Assembly: GCA_030830725.1 (NCBI GenBank)
Contig: JAURMN010000135.1
Span: forward strand, 1 to 24,312
DNA length: 24,312 bases
Direction: 5' to 3'
DNA from: Balneolales bacterium
Lineage (GTDB): Bacteria; Bacteroidota; Rhodothermia; Balneolales; Balneolaceae
Under the pieces are notes generated by a model, which worked only from the letters and a program-made list of their open reading frames with translations, was not told where the DNA came from and did no database searches. Made by a program: the position numbers and the translations under genes. How positions within the stretch are numbered: position 1 is the first letter of the stretch; the number at the start of each line of letters is the position of its first letter. Positions 1 to 8,749 of the stretch are shown here, piece after piece.

Positions 1-797
1 CGCCAATCATTCGGTATCTGAAAACGGCCGGAGAAGCTGAAAGCGTACTAAGTGAGGAATTTATTCAAGATGTCTCTACTTATTTAAATGCCGGTTGCAA
101 GCTTGCCTATCTACCGGGGCCGGCGAGAGTGATGTTACGAATCACTGCAGAGGATCTCGGCCAGACTGAGAGGACTTCCTTGAAGGAAGTAACTACCTCT
201 GGAAAAATAAATGGAGTTCATCTCGCAGATCGTTTTAAAATAGATCTTTTGGAGAGACTCCAAGGCTTAGTTTTTTCTGAAGAAAAAGATGAAACCATTG
301 AAGAAAATTTAGGGAAAATACTTAAAGAAAAGTCATTAACCATATGTACTGCTGAAAGTTGCACTGGAGGTCTACTGATTAATCGGCTTACAGATATTCC
401 CGGAAGTTCGGCTTATGTGACTGCCGGATATATCGCTTATTCAAATGTAGCAAAGGTGCGTGATCTTGGAGTTGATGAGAAGCTAATCGAGAAATTTGGA
501 GCAGTTAGTAAGGAGGTGGCCCTTGCGATGACGCAGGGAGCGCTAAACCGATCCAGTGCCGATGTAGCCGTTGCGCTCACCGGAATCGCGGGTCCGGGTG
601 GCGGGTCGAAGGAGAAACCCGTTGGATTGGTATGGATGGCGATACAAACCCCACAAGAGCATTTTGCGTTAGAATTAATGTTAACCAAAGATCGGATTAT
701 GAATAAGGAACGATCCGTGATGATTGCCATGGAGGCCGTTAGGCGAACACTGTTAGGAATTACTCGCATGCCATATGGATTGGAAAAGAAAAGTTAA
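1..797 (+). CDS. cinA: CinA family protein, 3' part (NMN deamidase domain)
   Basis: The reading frame is open from base 3, so the gene starts before the window; 264 codons are visible. The first visible residues (IIRYLKTAGEAES, then KLAYLPGPARVMLRIT) match the middle domain of CinA, which follows the N-terminal MoCF-like domain in full-length proteins of about 410-420 residues. The rest is the PncC domain, with the motifs TICTAESCTGG, the catalytic serine being in AESCTGG, and GIAGPGGGS followed by KPVG. In characterised homologues this domain hydrolyses nicotinamide mononucleotide to nicotinate mononucleotide, recycling the product of NAD-dependent DNA ligase; some full-length CinA proteins also have ADP-ribose pyrophosphatase activity. 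The first ATG in view (129) lies inside the middle domain and is not the start. The stop at 795-797 lies 23 bases inside the next gene, which suggests translational coupling. Confidence 0.93.
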   Translation, partial: PIIRYLKTAGEAESVLSEEFIQDVSTYLNAGCKLAYLPGPARVMLRITAEDLGQTERTSLKEVTTSGKINGVHLADRFKIDLLERLQGLVFSEEKDETIEENLGKILKEKSLTICTAESCTGGLLINRLTDIPGSSAYVTAGYIAYSNVAKVRDLGVDEKLIEKFGAVSKEVALAMTQGALNRSSADVAVALTGIAGPGGGSKEKPVGLVWMAIQTPQEHFALELMLTKDRIMNKERSVMIAMEAVRRTLLGITRMPYGLEKKS

Positions 798-2772
798 AAG
801 AATTCTGGGCTTAGGAGTTGTGATTACATGCTTAGCATGGACGGGTAAAGTAGTGGCCTTAGATTTAAATCAATCAATTGAACAGCAAATAGATACAGTA
901 AACAATAAAAGTAAAATTGAATATCGAATTTGGTCTACACCTGTCTTACTTAACTCAAGACAGATTGCCAATGATTCCTTACTTCGCTGGACGCCAACCC
1001 GGACTGTGAACGGTTGGTTAAAACAGTATCCGGGCTTTCGTGTCTATTCGTTGGGCACCTCGGAACGACAAGCAGCTCTATATCGACTTACGGCTGATCC
1101 ACGTCATTTGGAGTTGACTTTAGACGGGGTAGACTTAAAAAATCCCCTAACTGGCCACGTCGATTTAGACAGAATTTCACTTCGACAACTTCAAGACTTA
1201 ACGGAGTCAATGGGAGGCGGATCTCAACTGTTCGCATCCTTTAGGGAGCATTATCTCAATGAACCACGATTATATCTCTATTTTGATGAGAATGGCACAA
1301 ATATTCGCAATTTAGATGTGCTTTACACCCATAACATAAAGAAAAATATCAACGTAGAACTAGGGTATCACGATAGGCGAGATGGGTTGAGTTTCTACGG
1401 AATGAATTTAACCAGTGGGATACTTCATAGTCGGATTTATTGGCAAAAAACGCCCTCTTTTCGACTTAAAGCGGGTCTCAATTCACGGGTTCGTGAATCA
1501 GAGGAATCTTTTGGATACACCGACTCCGAACTCTTTACCTTTTCGTTTAATCCTTTGATCATACGTCCAAAACTCAGTGAAAAAAGTCGTACGGCCATGC
1601 TTGATGGATTTCTCAGAGCTGAATGGGATTTACAGGAGAAAAAGAATCGCCTACGTTCAGAAGTTTCAGATCCGCGAAATACCTCCTTCTTATCCATCGG
1701 TCTGAACGCACAGACATACAACAGAGTGCTTCACGTTCAATTTGACTCCTCTGAAGCAGGATTTGATCGACTTGAACTTCATGCCGATTATGTTCGCAAG
1801 ATTGGAAGATGGTCGGGTCACGCCTCCCTACGGAATCGTGTTGAAATGCCACAGGGTAACTCTTTTCGAGGAATGACAACTTCCGGGGTCTCGTTTAATG
1901 AGACAACGATACGTTCTGTGCTGCTAGAAACGGATGTACGCTTTCAAATTTTAGGCCAATGGTATCTCTATGCTCAGGTACTGGCTGGTACTCGGTCGGA
2001 TGATCGAAACCGTTCGTCTTTAATCGGAGGATTATACTGGCAAAATCCAAAAGGTGATCAGGGGGATTTATACATGGGTAGAGCCCGATATCTTCCCGAT
2101 TGGCAATCTCTTTATTGGTCCTCAAATTTGATCACCGGAAACCGGCTATTGATGTCGGAAGAGGCCCACTTTTCTGGAATCCGACTTCGTAAAGGGGTTT
2201 TTGATTGGCTGGAAACCGAAGCTGCGATCGAAATGCGAGATACGCACCATACCCCGTTCACCAATAGTACCGGACAATTTGATACATCTGATCGAATTCG
2301 AATGCTAGCAGCTTCGTTTTCTGTGCGGTTTGATCAGCCTAGGTATGATGTAACTCTTCACGCTACAATGAAATCGGCTATTGACTCAGGGGATGATGAA
2401 TATTCACGCTGGATAGATGCCATGGGGACTCAGAGGTTGATTCAGGGTTCGTTTTTTATCAAAGGTCCGATCTATAATCAGGCCGCCTACACTCGAGCCG
2501 GGATTATTGCCCGGTGGGTTCCAATGAATGAACGAGCTCCTAAGTATCAACCTCTGCTAGATCGTTGGCAATTTGGACTCGATTCCCGTGTTATACCTTC
2601 TTATGTGGTTGCCGATATGCACATCTCTACCCGACTTCGTTGGATGATGGTGTATCTGCAACTCGAAAATGTGTTTCATGGACTGGGCCAAATGGGATAC
2701 TTTGAAACTCCGGGCTATCCAATCTCGGGAAGACGTTTTATCTTTGGGATTCAGGTGTTATTTAAAAATTAA
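775..2772 (+). CDS. TonB-dependent-receptor-like outer-membrane protein
   Basis: 665 residues. A basic start followed by a hydrophobic stretch (RILGLGVVITCLAWTG) and small residues near position 28 (KVVALD) looks like a Sec signal peptide. Residues about 45-145 resemble a TonB receptor plug: DSLLRWTPTRTVNGWLKQYPGF, then LELTLDGVDLKNP and the LRQLQDLTES stretch, corresponding to the usual plug pattern of a named variable, a GV/GF turn, LDGV and 'IERIEV'. The remainder alternates polar and aromatic residues as in beta strands and ends in SGRRFIFGIQVLFKN, a plausible last barrel strand. At 665 residues it is short for a SusC-like receptor. I see no N-terminal carboxypeptidase-like domain and no convincing TonB box, so a substrate cannot be named and TonB dependence is uncertain. 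It starts inside the end of cinA and is followed 26 bases later by ftsX. Family moderately sure, function unknown. Confidence 0.65.
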   Translation: MDWKRKVKRILGLGVVITCLAWTGKVVALDLNQSIEQQIDTVNNKSKIEYRIWSTPVLLNSRQIANDSLLRWTPTRTVNGWLKQYPGFRVYSLGTSERQAALYRLTADPRHLELTLDGVDLKNPLTGHVDLDRISLRQLQDLTESMGGGSQLFASFREHYLNEPRLYLYFDENGTNIRNLDVLYTHNIKKNINVELGYHDRRDGLSFYGMNLTSGILHSRIYWQKTPSFRLKAGLNSRVRESEESFGYTDSELFTFSFNPLIIRPKLSEKSRTAMLDGFLRAEWDLQEKKNRLRSEVSDPRNTSFLSIGLNAQTYNRVLHVQFDSSEAGFDRLELHADYVRKIGRWSGHASLRNRVEMPQGNSFRGMTTSGVSFNETTIRSVLLETDVRFQILGQWYLYAQVLAGTRSDDRNRSSLIGGLYWQNPKGDQGDLYMGRARYLPDWQSLYWSSNLITGNRLLMSEEAHFSGIRLRKGVFDWLETEAAIEMRDTHHTPFTNSTGQFDTSDRIRMLAASFSVRFDQPRYDVTLHATMKSAIDSGDDEYSRWIDAMGTQRLIQGSFFIKGPIYNQAAYTRAGIIARWVPMNERAPKYQPLLDRWQFGLDSRVIPSYVVADMHISTRLRWMMVYLQLENVFHGLGQMGYFETPGYPISGRRFIFGIQVLFKN

Positions 2773-2798
2773 GCAGATTCAGATCCGGCAGGATTCAT

Positions 2799-3710
2799 AT
2801 GAAATTATTTTATGTCATTCGGGAGGGGTTTGCAGGACTATTTAGAACCAAATTTTCCTCTTTTACGTCGCTTTTCTCGCTCTTTTTGTCTGTTTTACTT
2901 CTGTCTGTACTGTCCAGAATTGGGTATTCAGCTTATGAATTTGCTCAAGTTCTAAAGCAAGATATTTCGGTAGAAGTTTTTCTGAAGAATATTAATCCAC
3001 AACGCACGACTGAATTCAGGCGTCTCTTGGCAGAGGAAGAGTGGGTGGCCAAAGTAGAGTATATCAGTAGAGAACAAGCAGCTGAGCGTTTTCGAGCGGA
3101 GTTTGGTGAGGGAGCCGAAAGTTTGGTTGAGCTTAATTTCCTGCCGGCTTCCTTTATTCTGCAGGTAGTGGATACCGTGCAACTCAGCAGGATCAATGAA
3201 AAACTTTCTGATTTACGAAACGTGGATCTTGTGGACGAGGTGGTATTTAATGCCGCACTACTGGAAATACTCGAAGAACGTACTGAGACACTCGCTACTG
3301 CAGGTCTTGCGATTGGGGCTTTTATTCTGCTTGTATCTCTTTTACTAATCTATAATACGATTCGGTTGACCATTTATGCCAAACGGGATCTTATTCGGGC
3401 GATGAAGCTGATTGGAGCTACCAACTCGTTCATAAAAGGACCGTTTGTGGTAGAAGGATTTATCCAGGGGATATTGGCAGCATGTTTGGCAACAGCGGTG
3501 CATATGTTCATCTTTCATGCATTGATCCCTAACCAAATCCCCCAACTTGGCGTATTAGAATGGCCTTTTGGAAGATGGTTTTATCTAATTGGCTCGCTAT
3601 TTGGAATCTCGCTGTTGGTGGGCTGGTGGGGAAGCTATTGGGCTTCCAGTCGATTTATTGGGAAAACAACCCTTACTCGGGACTCTCTACTACCCAAATC
3701 CGCTCGTTAA
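2799..3710 (+). CDS. ftsX: Cell division protein FtsX (ABC-type permease)
   Basis: 303 residues, the usual size for FtsX. Four membrane segments fit the family: about 21-42, 165-187, 215-240 and 262-285, with a large extracytoplasmic loop between the first two. That loop opens with the characteristic ISVEVFLKN stretch and contains FRAEFGEGAESLVELNFLPASF, close to the FtsX pattern of '...LPASF.v'. In known systems FtsX partners the ATPase FtsE at the septum and activates periplasmic peptidoglycan hydrolases; FtsE is not encoded here. The start at ATG 2799 has an AGGA-like sequence nine bases upstream. It follows the receptor-like gene by 26 bases, probably in one transcript. Its last four bases overlap the end of the convergent Fur-family gene. 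Confidence 0.93.
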   Translation: MKLFYVIREGFAGLFRTKFSSFTSLFSLFLSVLLLSVLSRIGYSAYEFAQVLKQDISVEVFLKNINPQRTTEFRRLLAEEEWVAKVEYISREQAAERFRAEFGEGAESLVELNFLPASFILQVVDTVQLSRINEKLSDLRNVDLVDEVVFNAALLEILEERTETLATAGLAIGAFILLVSLLLIYNTIRLTIYAKRDLIRAMKLIGATNSFIKGPFVVEGFIQGILAACLATAVHMFIFHALIPNQIPQLGVLEWPFGRWFYLIGSLFGISLLVGWWGSYWASSRFIGKTTLTRDSLLPKSAR

Positions 3711-4198
3711 TATTTTCGCTGTACAGTTTGTCGATCCTTGCAAGCCTTTTCATCACGGCAAGTCCCTTTAAAATGCAGGGAATGATCACGAATCTGCATA
3801 TCGTGGATTGACTCGAGCATACGTTGGATTTCTAAAATACGGGGATCACAAAACTCAACCACAACTCCGCAATTCTCGCAGATCAAGTGGTCATGTTGCT
3901 GGTAAGCGAATGAACGCTCATAGTGTGATTGGGAGGAACCAAACTGATGCTTTTGCACTAACCCACACTCTTGCAGAAGATCCAGAGTATTGTAAACGGT
4001 TGCTCTAGAGACACGTTCTCCACGGCCTTTTACGGCATCATAGATATCATCTGCGTCAAAATGTCTATCTATGAAATAGATCTCATCCAGAATCACCATT
4101 CGTTCTGGGGTTTGTCGTTGATTTCGCTCTTTCAGATAGGATCTGAAGATTTCTCTGACTAGTGGCAGGGTTTCATGTATATGATCTGAGTCAACCAT
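3707..4198 (-). CDS. Fur-family metal-dependent transcriptional regulator
   Basis: 163 residues. The winged-helix half contains RQTPERMVILDEI, FDADDIYDAV and the recognition segment RVSRATVYNTLDLLQECGLV. The dimerisation half carries QQHDHLICENCG, with H102 and H104 of the regulatory metal site and C107/C110, and C147 and C153 complete a second cysteine pair, so the structural zinc site appears intact. The glutamate in SHYER (E94) occupies the place that is glutamate in Fur and aspartate in PerR, so an iron-responsive Fur is slightly favoured over a peroxide sensor; Zur cannot be ruled out. The gene stands alone on the minus strand, convergent with ftsX (four-base overlap) and divergent from the acyl-CoA synthetase gene. 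I found no clear Fur box in the divergent gap. Confidence 0.9.
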   Translation of the reverse strand: MVDSDHIHETLPLVREIFRSYLKERNQRQTPERMVILDEIYFIDRHFDADDIYDAVKGRGERVSRATVYNTLDLLQECGLVQKHQFGSSQSHYERSFAYQQHDHLICENCGVVVEFCDPRILEIQRMLESIHDMQIRDHSLHFKGTCRDEKACKDRQTVQRKY

Positions 4199-4314
4199 GT
4201 TGAAGGGTTATCTAAAAAATGAAACGAAAAAACTATATTAATGAATTATTGAGTCGTGTACCATCTGAATTGAATTCTTTGTCTTAACTCAGATCGAACA
4301 AAAACTTTACGTTT

Positions 4315-6189
4315 ATGCCTCTGATTGTCTCTTTTGAAACACTTCCGCAGTTATACTCCCAACTGATCTCAAAATACCAATTCTCAGATAAAGTCGCGTT
4401 TGCACGCAAAAAGAATCCCGGCGAATCTTACAGCCCGATCACCTGGGATGAAACACAAAAGGATGTGAAGGCTTTGGCGAGCTACCTACTCGACATGGGT
4501 GTGAAAAAGGGGGATCGTATTGCCATTTTGAGCGAAAACCGTTACGAATGGGTGGTTACCGATCTGGCCATTCAGCTTTTAGGTGCAATAAACGTTTCCC
4601 TCTATACAACGCTTCCCCCAAAGCAGTGTGAATTTATCCTGAATGACTCTGAATCAAAGTTCTTCTTTGTCTCAACCACCCTTCAACTCAAAAAAGCGGT
4701 TGAAATTTTCGAGGGGTGTCCAGCATTGAAGAAGATTATTGCCTATGACACTCCAACTACTCCTCAACTATTAGAGCATGATTTTATTTCATTGTTCGAT
4801 CCGATACTCACAGAAGGATCCAAAACTGAACAGGTGAACCAAAAAGCCCTAGAGGAGAGAGCCAATTCGGTTCAACCTGAAGATGTAGCCACTCTTATTT
4901 ATACCTCCGGAACTACAGGGAATCCAAAAGGTGCGATGCTTACGCATGCCAATATTTGTTCGAATGTGAAGGCGGCTCATCTCTCGATTTCGATTTCCGA
5001 GTCAGACAGAACCTTGTCATTCCTTCCGTTATGTCACTCTTTTGAAAGGACCGGAGGATACTATGCGATGATTGCCGGTGGTGCTGAGATTTTTTACGCG
5101 GAGAGCGTGGATACAGTTGCCCGAAACATGACAGAGGCGAATCCAACCATTGTTGTGAGTGTTCCCCGATTATTTGAAAAAATTTACAACACCATTACCA
5201 AAAGTGTCGAAGAAGGTAGCTCGGTCAAGAAGTCGATCTTCCACTGGGCTCTTTCAGTTGGCGAAAAATATTCCTCTGGAAAACGGGGTATAACATCGAT
5301 CAAAAAATCGCTCGCAGACAAGTTGGTTTTTGATAAACTCAAACAAAAAACGGGTGGAAGAATTCGGTTTTTTGTATCCGGAGGGGCCGCTTTACCTCCT
5401 GATATCGGAAAATTCTTTCAAAATGCAGGTCTACCCATTCTGGAGGGATATGGATTAACAGAAACCTCTCCCGTGATGAACGTAAATCGTATGGGGGAAC
5501 AAAGAATGGGAACAGTAGGACCGGTAGTGGATGGAGTTACGGTTGGGATTCAGCGACTCTCTGATAACCAGATCATTGCCCAGTTAAGTGGAAGCGATGG
5601 CCCTTCCACGTTGACCAGTGAGTCCGGTGAGATTTTATGTAAAGGCCCTAATGTGATGAAAGGTTATTGGAAAAACGAAGAAGCAACCCGAGAGATGATC
5701 GATCAGGACGGCTGGCTTCATACGGGTGATGTGGGGCGTTTTGTGGACGGACGCCTTCAGATTACCGACAGAATTAAGCACATGATTGTGAATGCGGGAG
5801 GAAAAAATATTTACCCGGGTCCGATCGAAGATCTTTTTAAAACGAGCAAATGGGTCAATCAAATCATGATCGTGGGTGAAGCCCAGAACTTTATGGCTGC
5901 ATTGATTGTACCTGATATGGATTCCCTCTCCGCATTTGCCAAGGAAAATCAACTCAGTATGACGCCAATGGACGCATTTTTAAGCCATCCCTCCGTGCAG
6001 CAGATCTTTCACAAGGTGATCAGGGAGTTTTCAACAGAACTAGCATCCCATGAAAAGGTGAGAGATTTTAGGTTGATTGCCGATGAATTCACTGTGGAAA
6101 ATGGGGATATGACCCCAACCATGAAGCTGAAGCGACGTATAATTGAGAAAAAATATGCCGCATTGATTGCCAATATTTTCGCTGAGTAG
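4315..6189 (+). CDS. Long-chain fatty acid-CoA ligase (AMP-forming)
   Basis: 624 residues of the ANL adenylating superfamily, close to the FadD15-like long-chain group of about 600 residues. The P-loop-like motif YTSGTTGNPKG lies at residues 196-206; further on come FLPLCHSFERTGGYY, the adenine-pocket motif EGYGLTETSPV, WLHTGDVGRFVDGRLQITDRIK around the hinge, and NAGGKNIYPGPIED. The order and spacing match bacterial acyl-CoA synthetases that activate fatty acids with ATP and CoA through an acyl-adenylate. KMKLKRR-like basic residues near the C-terminus (TPTMKLKRRIIEKKY) fit the catalytic-lysine region. The gene is monocistronic: its start is 116 bases from the divergent Fur-family gene, and its stop lies eight bases from the end of the convergent cysteine desulfurase. 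Exact chain-length preference cannot be read from sequence. Confidence 0.93.
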   Translation: MPLIVSFETLPQLYSQLISKYQFSDKVAFARKKNPGESYSPITWDETQKDVKALASYLLDMGVKKGDRIAILSENRYEWVVTDLAIQLLGAINVSLYTTLPPKQCEFILNDSESKFFFVSTTLQLKKAVEIFEGCPALKKIIAYDTPTTPQLLEHDFISLFDPILTEGSKTEQVNQKALEERANSVQPEDVATLIYTSGTTGNPKGAMLTHANICSNVKAAHLSISISESDRTLSFLPLCHSFERTGGYYAMIAGGAEIFYAESVDTVARNMTEANPTIVVSVPRLFEKIYNTITKSVEEGSSVKKSIFHWALSVGEKYSSGKRGITSIKKSLADKLVFDKLKQKTGGRIRFFVSGGAALPPDIGKFFQNAGLPILEGYGLTETSPVMNVNRMGEQRMGTVGPVVDGVTVGIQRLSDNQIIAQLSGSDGPSTLTSESGEILCKGPNVMKGYWKNEEATREMIDQDGWLHTGDVGRFVDGRLQITDRIKHMIVNAGGKNIYPGPIEDLFKTSKWVNQIMIVGEAQNFMAALIVPDMDSLSAFAKENQLSMTPMDAFLSHPSVQQIFHKVIREFSTELASHEKVRDFRLIADEFTVENGDMTPTMKLKRRIIEKKYAALIANIFAE

Positions 6190-6197
6190 CACGAGTA

Positions 6198-7364
6198 TCA
6201 GGCGTGGGCGGTCATGCGGTTTAAGATTAGAGTAAGTTTCTCGATAAAATAGTCGACTTCTTGCGTTGTATTGTGTTTCCCGAAACTAATCCGAATACTG
6301 GATGTCGCTTTTTCGGGAGGTAGACCAATTCCTAGTAGTACATGAGAGGGTTCAACCGCACCTGATGTACAGGCAGATCCGTTCGACACACAGATATTTT
6401 CGATATCCAGGTTCAAGAGTAACATCTCTCCATCAACACCTCGTCCGTCTTTATTGAAGAAGGAGAGATTCAGGATATGGGGAACCCCGTTAGTTTCGGA
6501 TCCATTAATTTGGAATTGATTCGGCAAAGCGGTTTGTAGTTTATTGAGTAGATGAGATCGTAATCCGGCGGAATGTTTTTGAAAGGATACCATATTCTCA
6601 ACCGCGATTTCCAAAGCCTTGGCCATTCCAACAATACCGGGTACGTTTAATGTACCACCCCGTCGGCGTCTTTCCTGAGAACCGCCGTGAAGCCAGGGCA
6701 TCCAGGTCGTATTTTGACGGATATACATAAACCCTATCCCTTTGGGTCCGTAAATTTTATGAGCACTCATGCTAAGAAAATCAATTTCTGAATCCTGAAC
6801 ATTCACCGCTAACTTTCCTATACTCTGAACCGAATCAGTGAAAAAAGCTACCCCTTGCTCATGGCAGGCCATTGCGATCTCCTGCACAGGTAATACGGTT
6901 CCAATTTCGTTATTAACGTGCATTAATGCGACAAGTGAGGTCTGCTCATCAATGGATTCGGATACCTGCTCGGCTGTGATCATTCCGGTAGAGTCTGGAG
7001 TCAAATAGAGGGGTTCACCACCCTGCAATTTTGTGCACTCAATCGTGTGAAGTACGGCATGGTGCTCCAGAGGCGAAGAGATGATTTTTTTCTTTCCTTT
7101 TTTGTGGCCACAGGCATACACACCCTGCACAATTGCGTTGTCGCTTTCGGTTCCACCACTGGTAAATACAATTTCAGACGGGTCGGCGCCGATCAAGTCG
7201 GCAATCGTGTCTCGTGCTTTTTCAACAGCAACTTTTGCTTCGCGACCTTTTTGGTGAGCAGAATTCGCGTTAGCAAAACTACCTGAAAGGTAGGGCATCA
7301 TTTCCTCCAACACCGAAGGATCCAGTGCGGTGGTTGCGGCATTGTCAAAATATATTGGCTCCAT
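6198..7364 (-). CDS. Cysteine desulfurase, NifS/IscS type
   Basis: 388 residues, a fold-type I PLP enzyme. It opens with MEPIYFDNAATT, typical of this family, then FTSGGTESDN, the PLP-binding lysine K203 in SMSAHKIYGPKG, RRRGGTLNVPGIVG, and the active-site cysteine C332 in NGSACTSGAVEPSHVL. The long loop carrying SACTSG and the PSHVL ending put it in group I (NifS/IscS) rather than the SufS group. It removes sulfur from L-cysteine as an enzyme persulfide, for Fe-S cluster assembly, tRNA thiolation or cofactor synthesis. No iscU, sufBCD, thiI or mnmA lies beside it, so the acceptor is unknown and I give no gene symbol. It is divergent from pgk and ends eight bases from the acyl-CoA synthetase stop. 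Confidence 0.93.
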   Translation of the reverse strand: MEPIYFDNAATTALDPSVLEEMMPYLSGSFANANSAHQKGREAKVAVEKARDTIADLIGADPSEIVFTSGGTESDNAIVQGVYACGHKKGKKKIISSPLEHHAVLHTIECTKLQGGEPLYLTPDSTGMITAEQVSESIDEQTSLVALMHVNNEIGTVLPVQEIAMACHEQGVAFFTDSVQSIGKLAVNVQDSEIDFLSMSAHKIYGPKGIGFMYIRQNTTWMPWLHGGSQERRRRGGTLNVPGIVGMAKALEIAVENMVSFQKHSAGLRSHLLNKLQTALPNQFQINGSETNGVPHILNLSFFNKDGRGVDGEMLLLNLDIENICVSNGSACTSGAVEPSHVLLGIGLPPEKATSSIRISFGKHNTTQEVDYFIEKLTLILNRMTAHA

Positions 7365-7411
7365 ACAGATAAAAAAGATCTACTTCAGTGTTCCACAGTC
7401 CAGAAAGAGAG

Positions 7412-7440
7412 TTGACTATATTTGCGAGTCAAAGTATCAT
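7412..7440 (+). promoter_or_regulatory. Candidate pgk promoter with overlapping inverted repeat
   Basis: Two promoter readings share this stretch. TTGACT (7412-7417), a 17-base spacer and TATCAT (7435-7440) each differ by one base from the sigma-70 consensus. TATATTTG (7417-7424) is a perfect match to the Bacteroidota -7 pattern TAnnTTTG, though no good -33 TTTG lies at the expected distance. TTGACT and AGTCAA (7427-7432) also form a perfect six-base inverted repeat with a nine-base spacer, as an operator would. Either start would give a leader of roughly 50-65 bases before ATG 7496. No transcript data are available, so which element is used is open. Confidence 0.4.
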
Positions 7441-7495
7441 TCACAGCCTTAATATCGGCTTCCTGAACATACTTAAAAAAATACGAAAGATTCAC

Positions 7496-8689
7496 ATGGC
7501 AAAACTTACAATCGAAGATCTTCACGTGCAGGGAAAAACTGTTTTTATGCGGGTGGATTTTAATGTTCCGATGGAAAATGGAACAATCACGGATGATAAT
7601 CGAATTGTGGAGGCTCTACCCTCTATTCGCTATCTGTTGAATCATGGAGCTAAAGTCATTCTTGCCAGTCATTTGGGGCGTCCAAAGGGAAAAGTTAACC
7701 CGGAATTTTCCCTGCAACCTGTTGCCGATGAATTGATTAAGTATGTGGGTGTACCGGTTCATTTTGCCGAGGATTGTGTCGGGTTGCCGGCTCAGACAGC
7801 TGTGCAAAATGCCCGATTTGGAGAGATCGTACTCCTCGAAAATCTCAGATTTCATCCGGAGGAGGAGGCTAATGATCCTGAATTTAGTAAAAATCTAGCA
7901 TCCTTAGCCGAATTGTATGTGAATGATGCGTTTGGAAGTAGCCATCGCGCTCATTCCTCAGTTGCTGGCATCACTCAATATCTACAACCGGCTGCTTCCG
8001 GGTTTCTGCTTGAAAAAGAAATCCGTTATTTAAATGAGAGTGTGAATCACCCCAAACGTCCCTTTGTGGCGATTCTGGGTGGAGCTAAAGTTTCGGATAA
8101 AATTGGGGTTATCGAGAATTTAATCTCTAAAGTTGATTCGCTTTTGATCGGTGGAGGTATGTCATTTACGTTCTACAAGGCAATGGGTTTGCCAATTGGG
8201 AAGTCCCTCGTAGAAGAAGAAAAAGTAGCTTTGGCCTCCGAACTGCTTAAAAAAGCGTCTCAGGCCGGTGTGGAATTATTACTTCCAGTTGATTCAATTG
8301 TTGCGGATCGTTTTGCAGAAGATGCCAAAACGCGTACAGTGGCAGAAGATGGAATTCCGGATGGATGGATGGCCCTGGACATAGGTCAAGAGACGGTAAA
8401 CCTCTATTCAGCCCGTATTCGCGAGGCCAAAACCGTACTCTGGAATGGTCCGATGGGGGTTTTCGAAATGGATGTATTTTCAAAAGGCACTTTTGACGTC
8501 GCCAAGGCCCTGGCTGTCGCTACCCAGCAAGGTGCGACTACGATTGTGGGCGGAGGAGACTCCGCTGCAGCCATTAAAAAGTCTGGACTTGAGAATCAGG
8601 TCTCCCACGTGTCAACCGGGGGTGGAGCGAGTTTAGAGTACCTGGAAGGAAAGTTGTTGCCTGGCGTAGACTCCCTTACGGACAAGTAA
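7496..8689 (+). CDS. pgk: Phosphoglycerate kinase
   Basis: 397 residues starting at ATG 7496, matching the family's usual 390-400. The frame stays open upstream to 7388, but the extra residues have no Pgk similarity and cover the likely promoter. Motifs run in order: MRVDFNVPM near the N-terminus, LASHLGRPKG, LENLRFHPEE, NDAFGSSHRAHSS, AILGGAKVSDKIGVI, LWNGPMGVFE and TIVGGGDSAAAI with STGGGASLEYLEG. It transfers phosphate from 1,3-bisphosphoglycerate to ADP in glycolysis, and works in reverse in gluconeogenesis. There is no Shine-Dalgarno sequence upstream, only an A-rich leader, as is common in Bacteroidota. It stands alone, without gap or tpiA beside it, divergent from the cysteine desulfurase gene. 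Confidence 0.97.
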   Translation: MAKLTIEDLHVQGKTVFMRVDFNVPMENGTITDDNRIVEALPSIRYLLNHGAKVILASHLGRPKGKVNPEFSLQPVADELIKYVGVPVHFAEDCVGLPAQTAVQNARFGEIVLLENLRFHPEEEANDPEFSKNLASLAELYVNDAFGSSHRAHSSVAGITQYLQPAASGFLLEKEIRYLNESVNHPKRPFVAILGGAKVSDKIGVIENLISKVDSLLIGGGMSFTFYKAMGLPIGKSLVEEEKVALASELLKKASQAGVELLLPVDSIVADRFAEDAKTRTVAEDGIPDGWMALDIGQETVNLYSARIREAKTVLWNGPMGVFEMDVFSKGTFDVAKALAVATQQGATTIVGGGDSAAAIKKSGLENQVSHVSTGGGASLEYLEGKLLPGVDSLTDK

Positions 8690-8711
8690 GCAATTCCCCT
8701 CTTAATTTTGG

Positions 8712-8749
8712 CAGAATCCTTCTCGCGGGATACTCAAAATCGGATTCTG
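8712..8749. repeat. Inverted repeat at the pgk / barrel-gene convergent junction
   Basis: CAGAATCC (8712-8719) and GGATTCTG (8742-8749) are perfect eight-base complements with 22 bases between. The repeat begins 23 bases after the pgk stop and reaches into the last codons of the minus-strand barrel gene. No T-run follows on either strand, so it is not a standard intrinsic terminator; it may be chance, or a 3'-end stabilising stem. Confidence 0.35.

Noticed and set aside
437..769. 110-codon minus-strand frame inside cinA
   Set aside because: It is antisense to the conserved PncC domain; its proline- and serine-rich composition is what the opposite frame of this coding sequence produces.
3560..3811. 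Plus-strand frames across the ftsX/Fur-family junction
   Set aside because: They overlap the conserved C-terminus of FtsX and the 3' end of the regulator gene and show no family pattern.
4263..4294. Inverted repeat ATCTGA-N20-TCAGAT in the divergent gap as a Fur box
   Set aside because: Spacing and sequence do not match the A/T-rich 19-base Fur box, and a six-base repeat with a 20-base loop is easily chance.
7388..7495. Upstream in-frame extension of pgk
   Set aside because: The extra 36 residues have no Pgk similarity, cover the likely promoter, and MAKLTIEDL at 7496 is the expected N-terminus.
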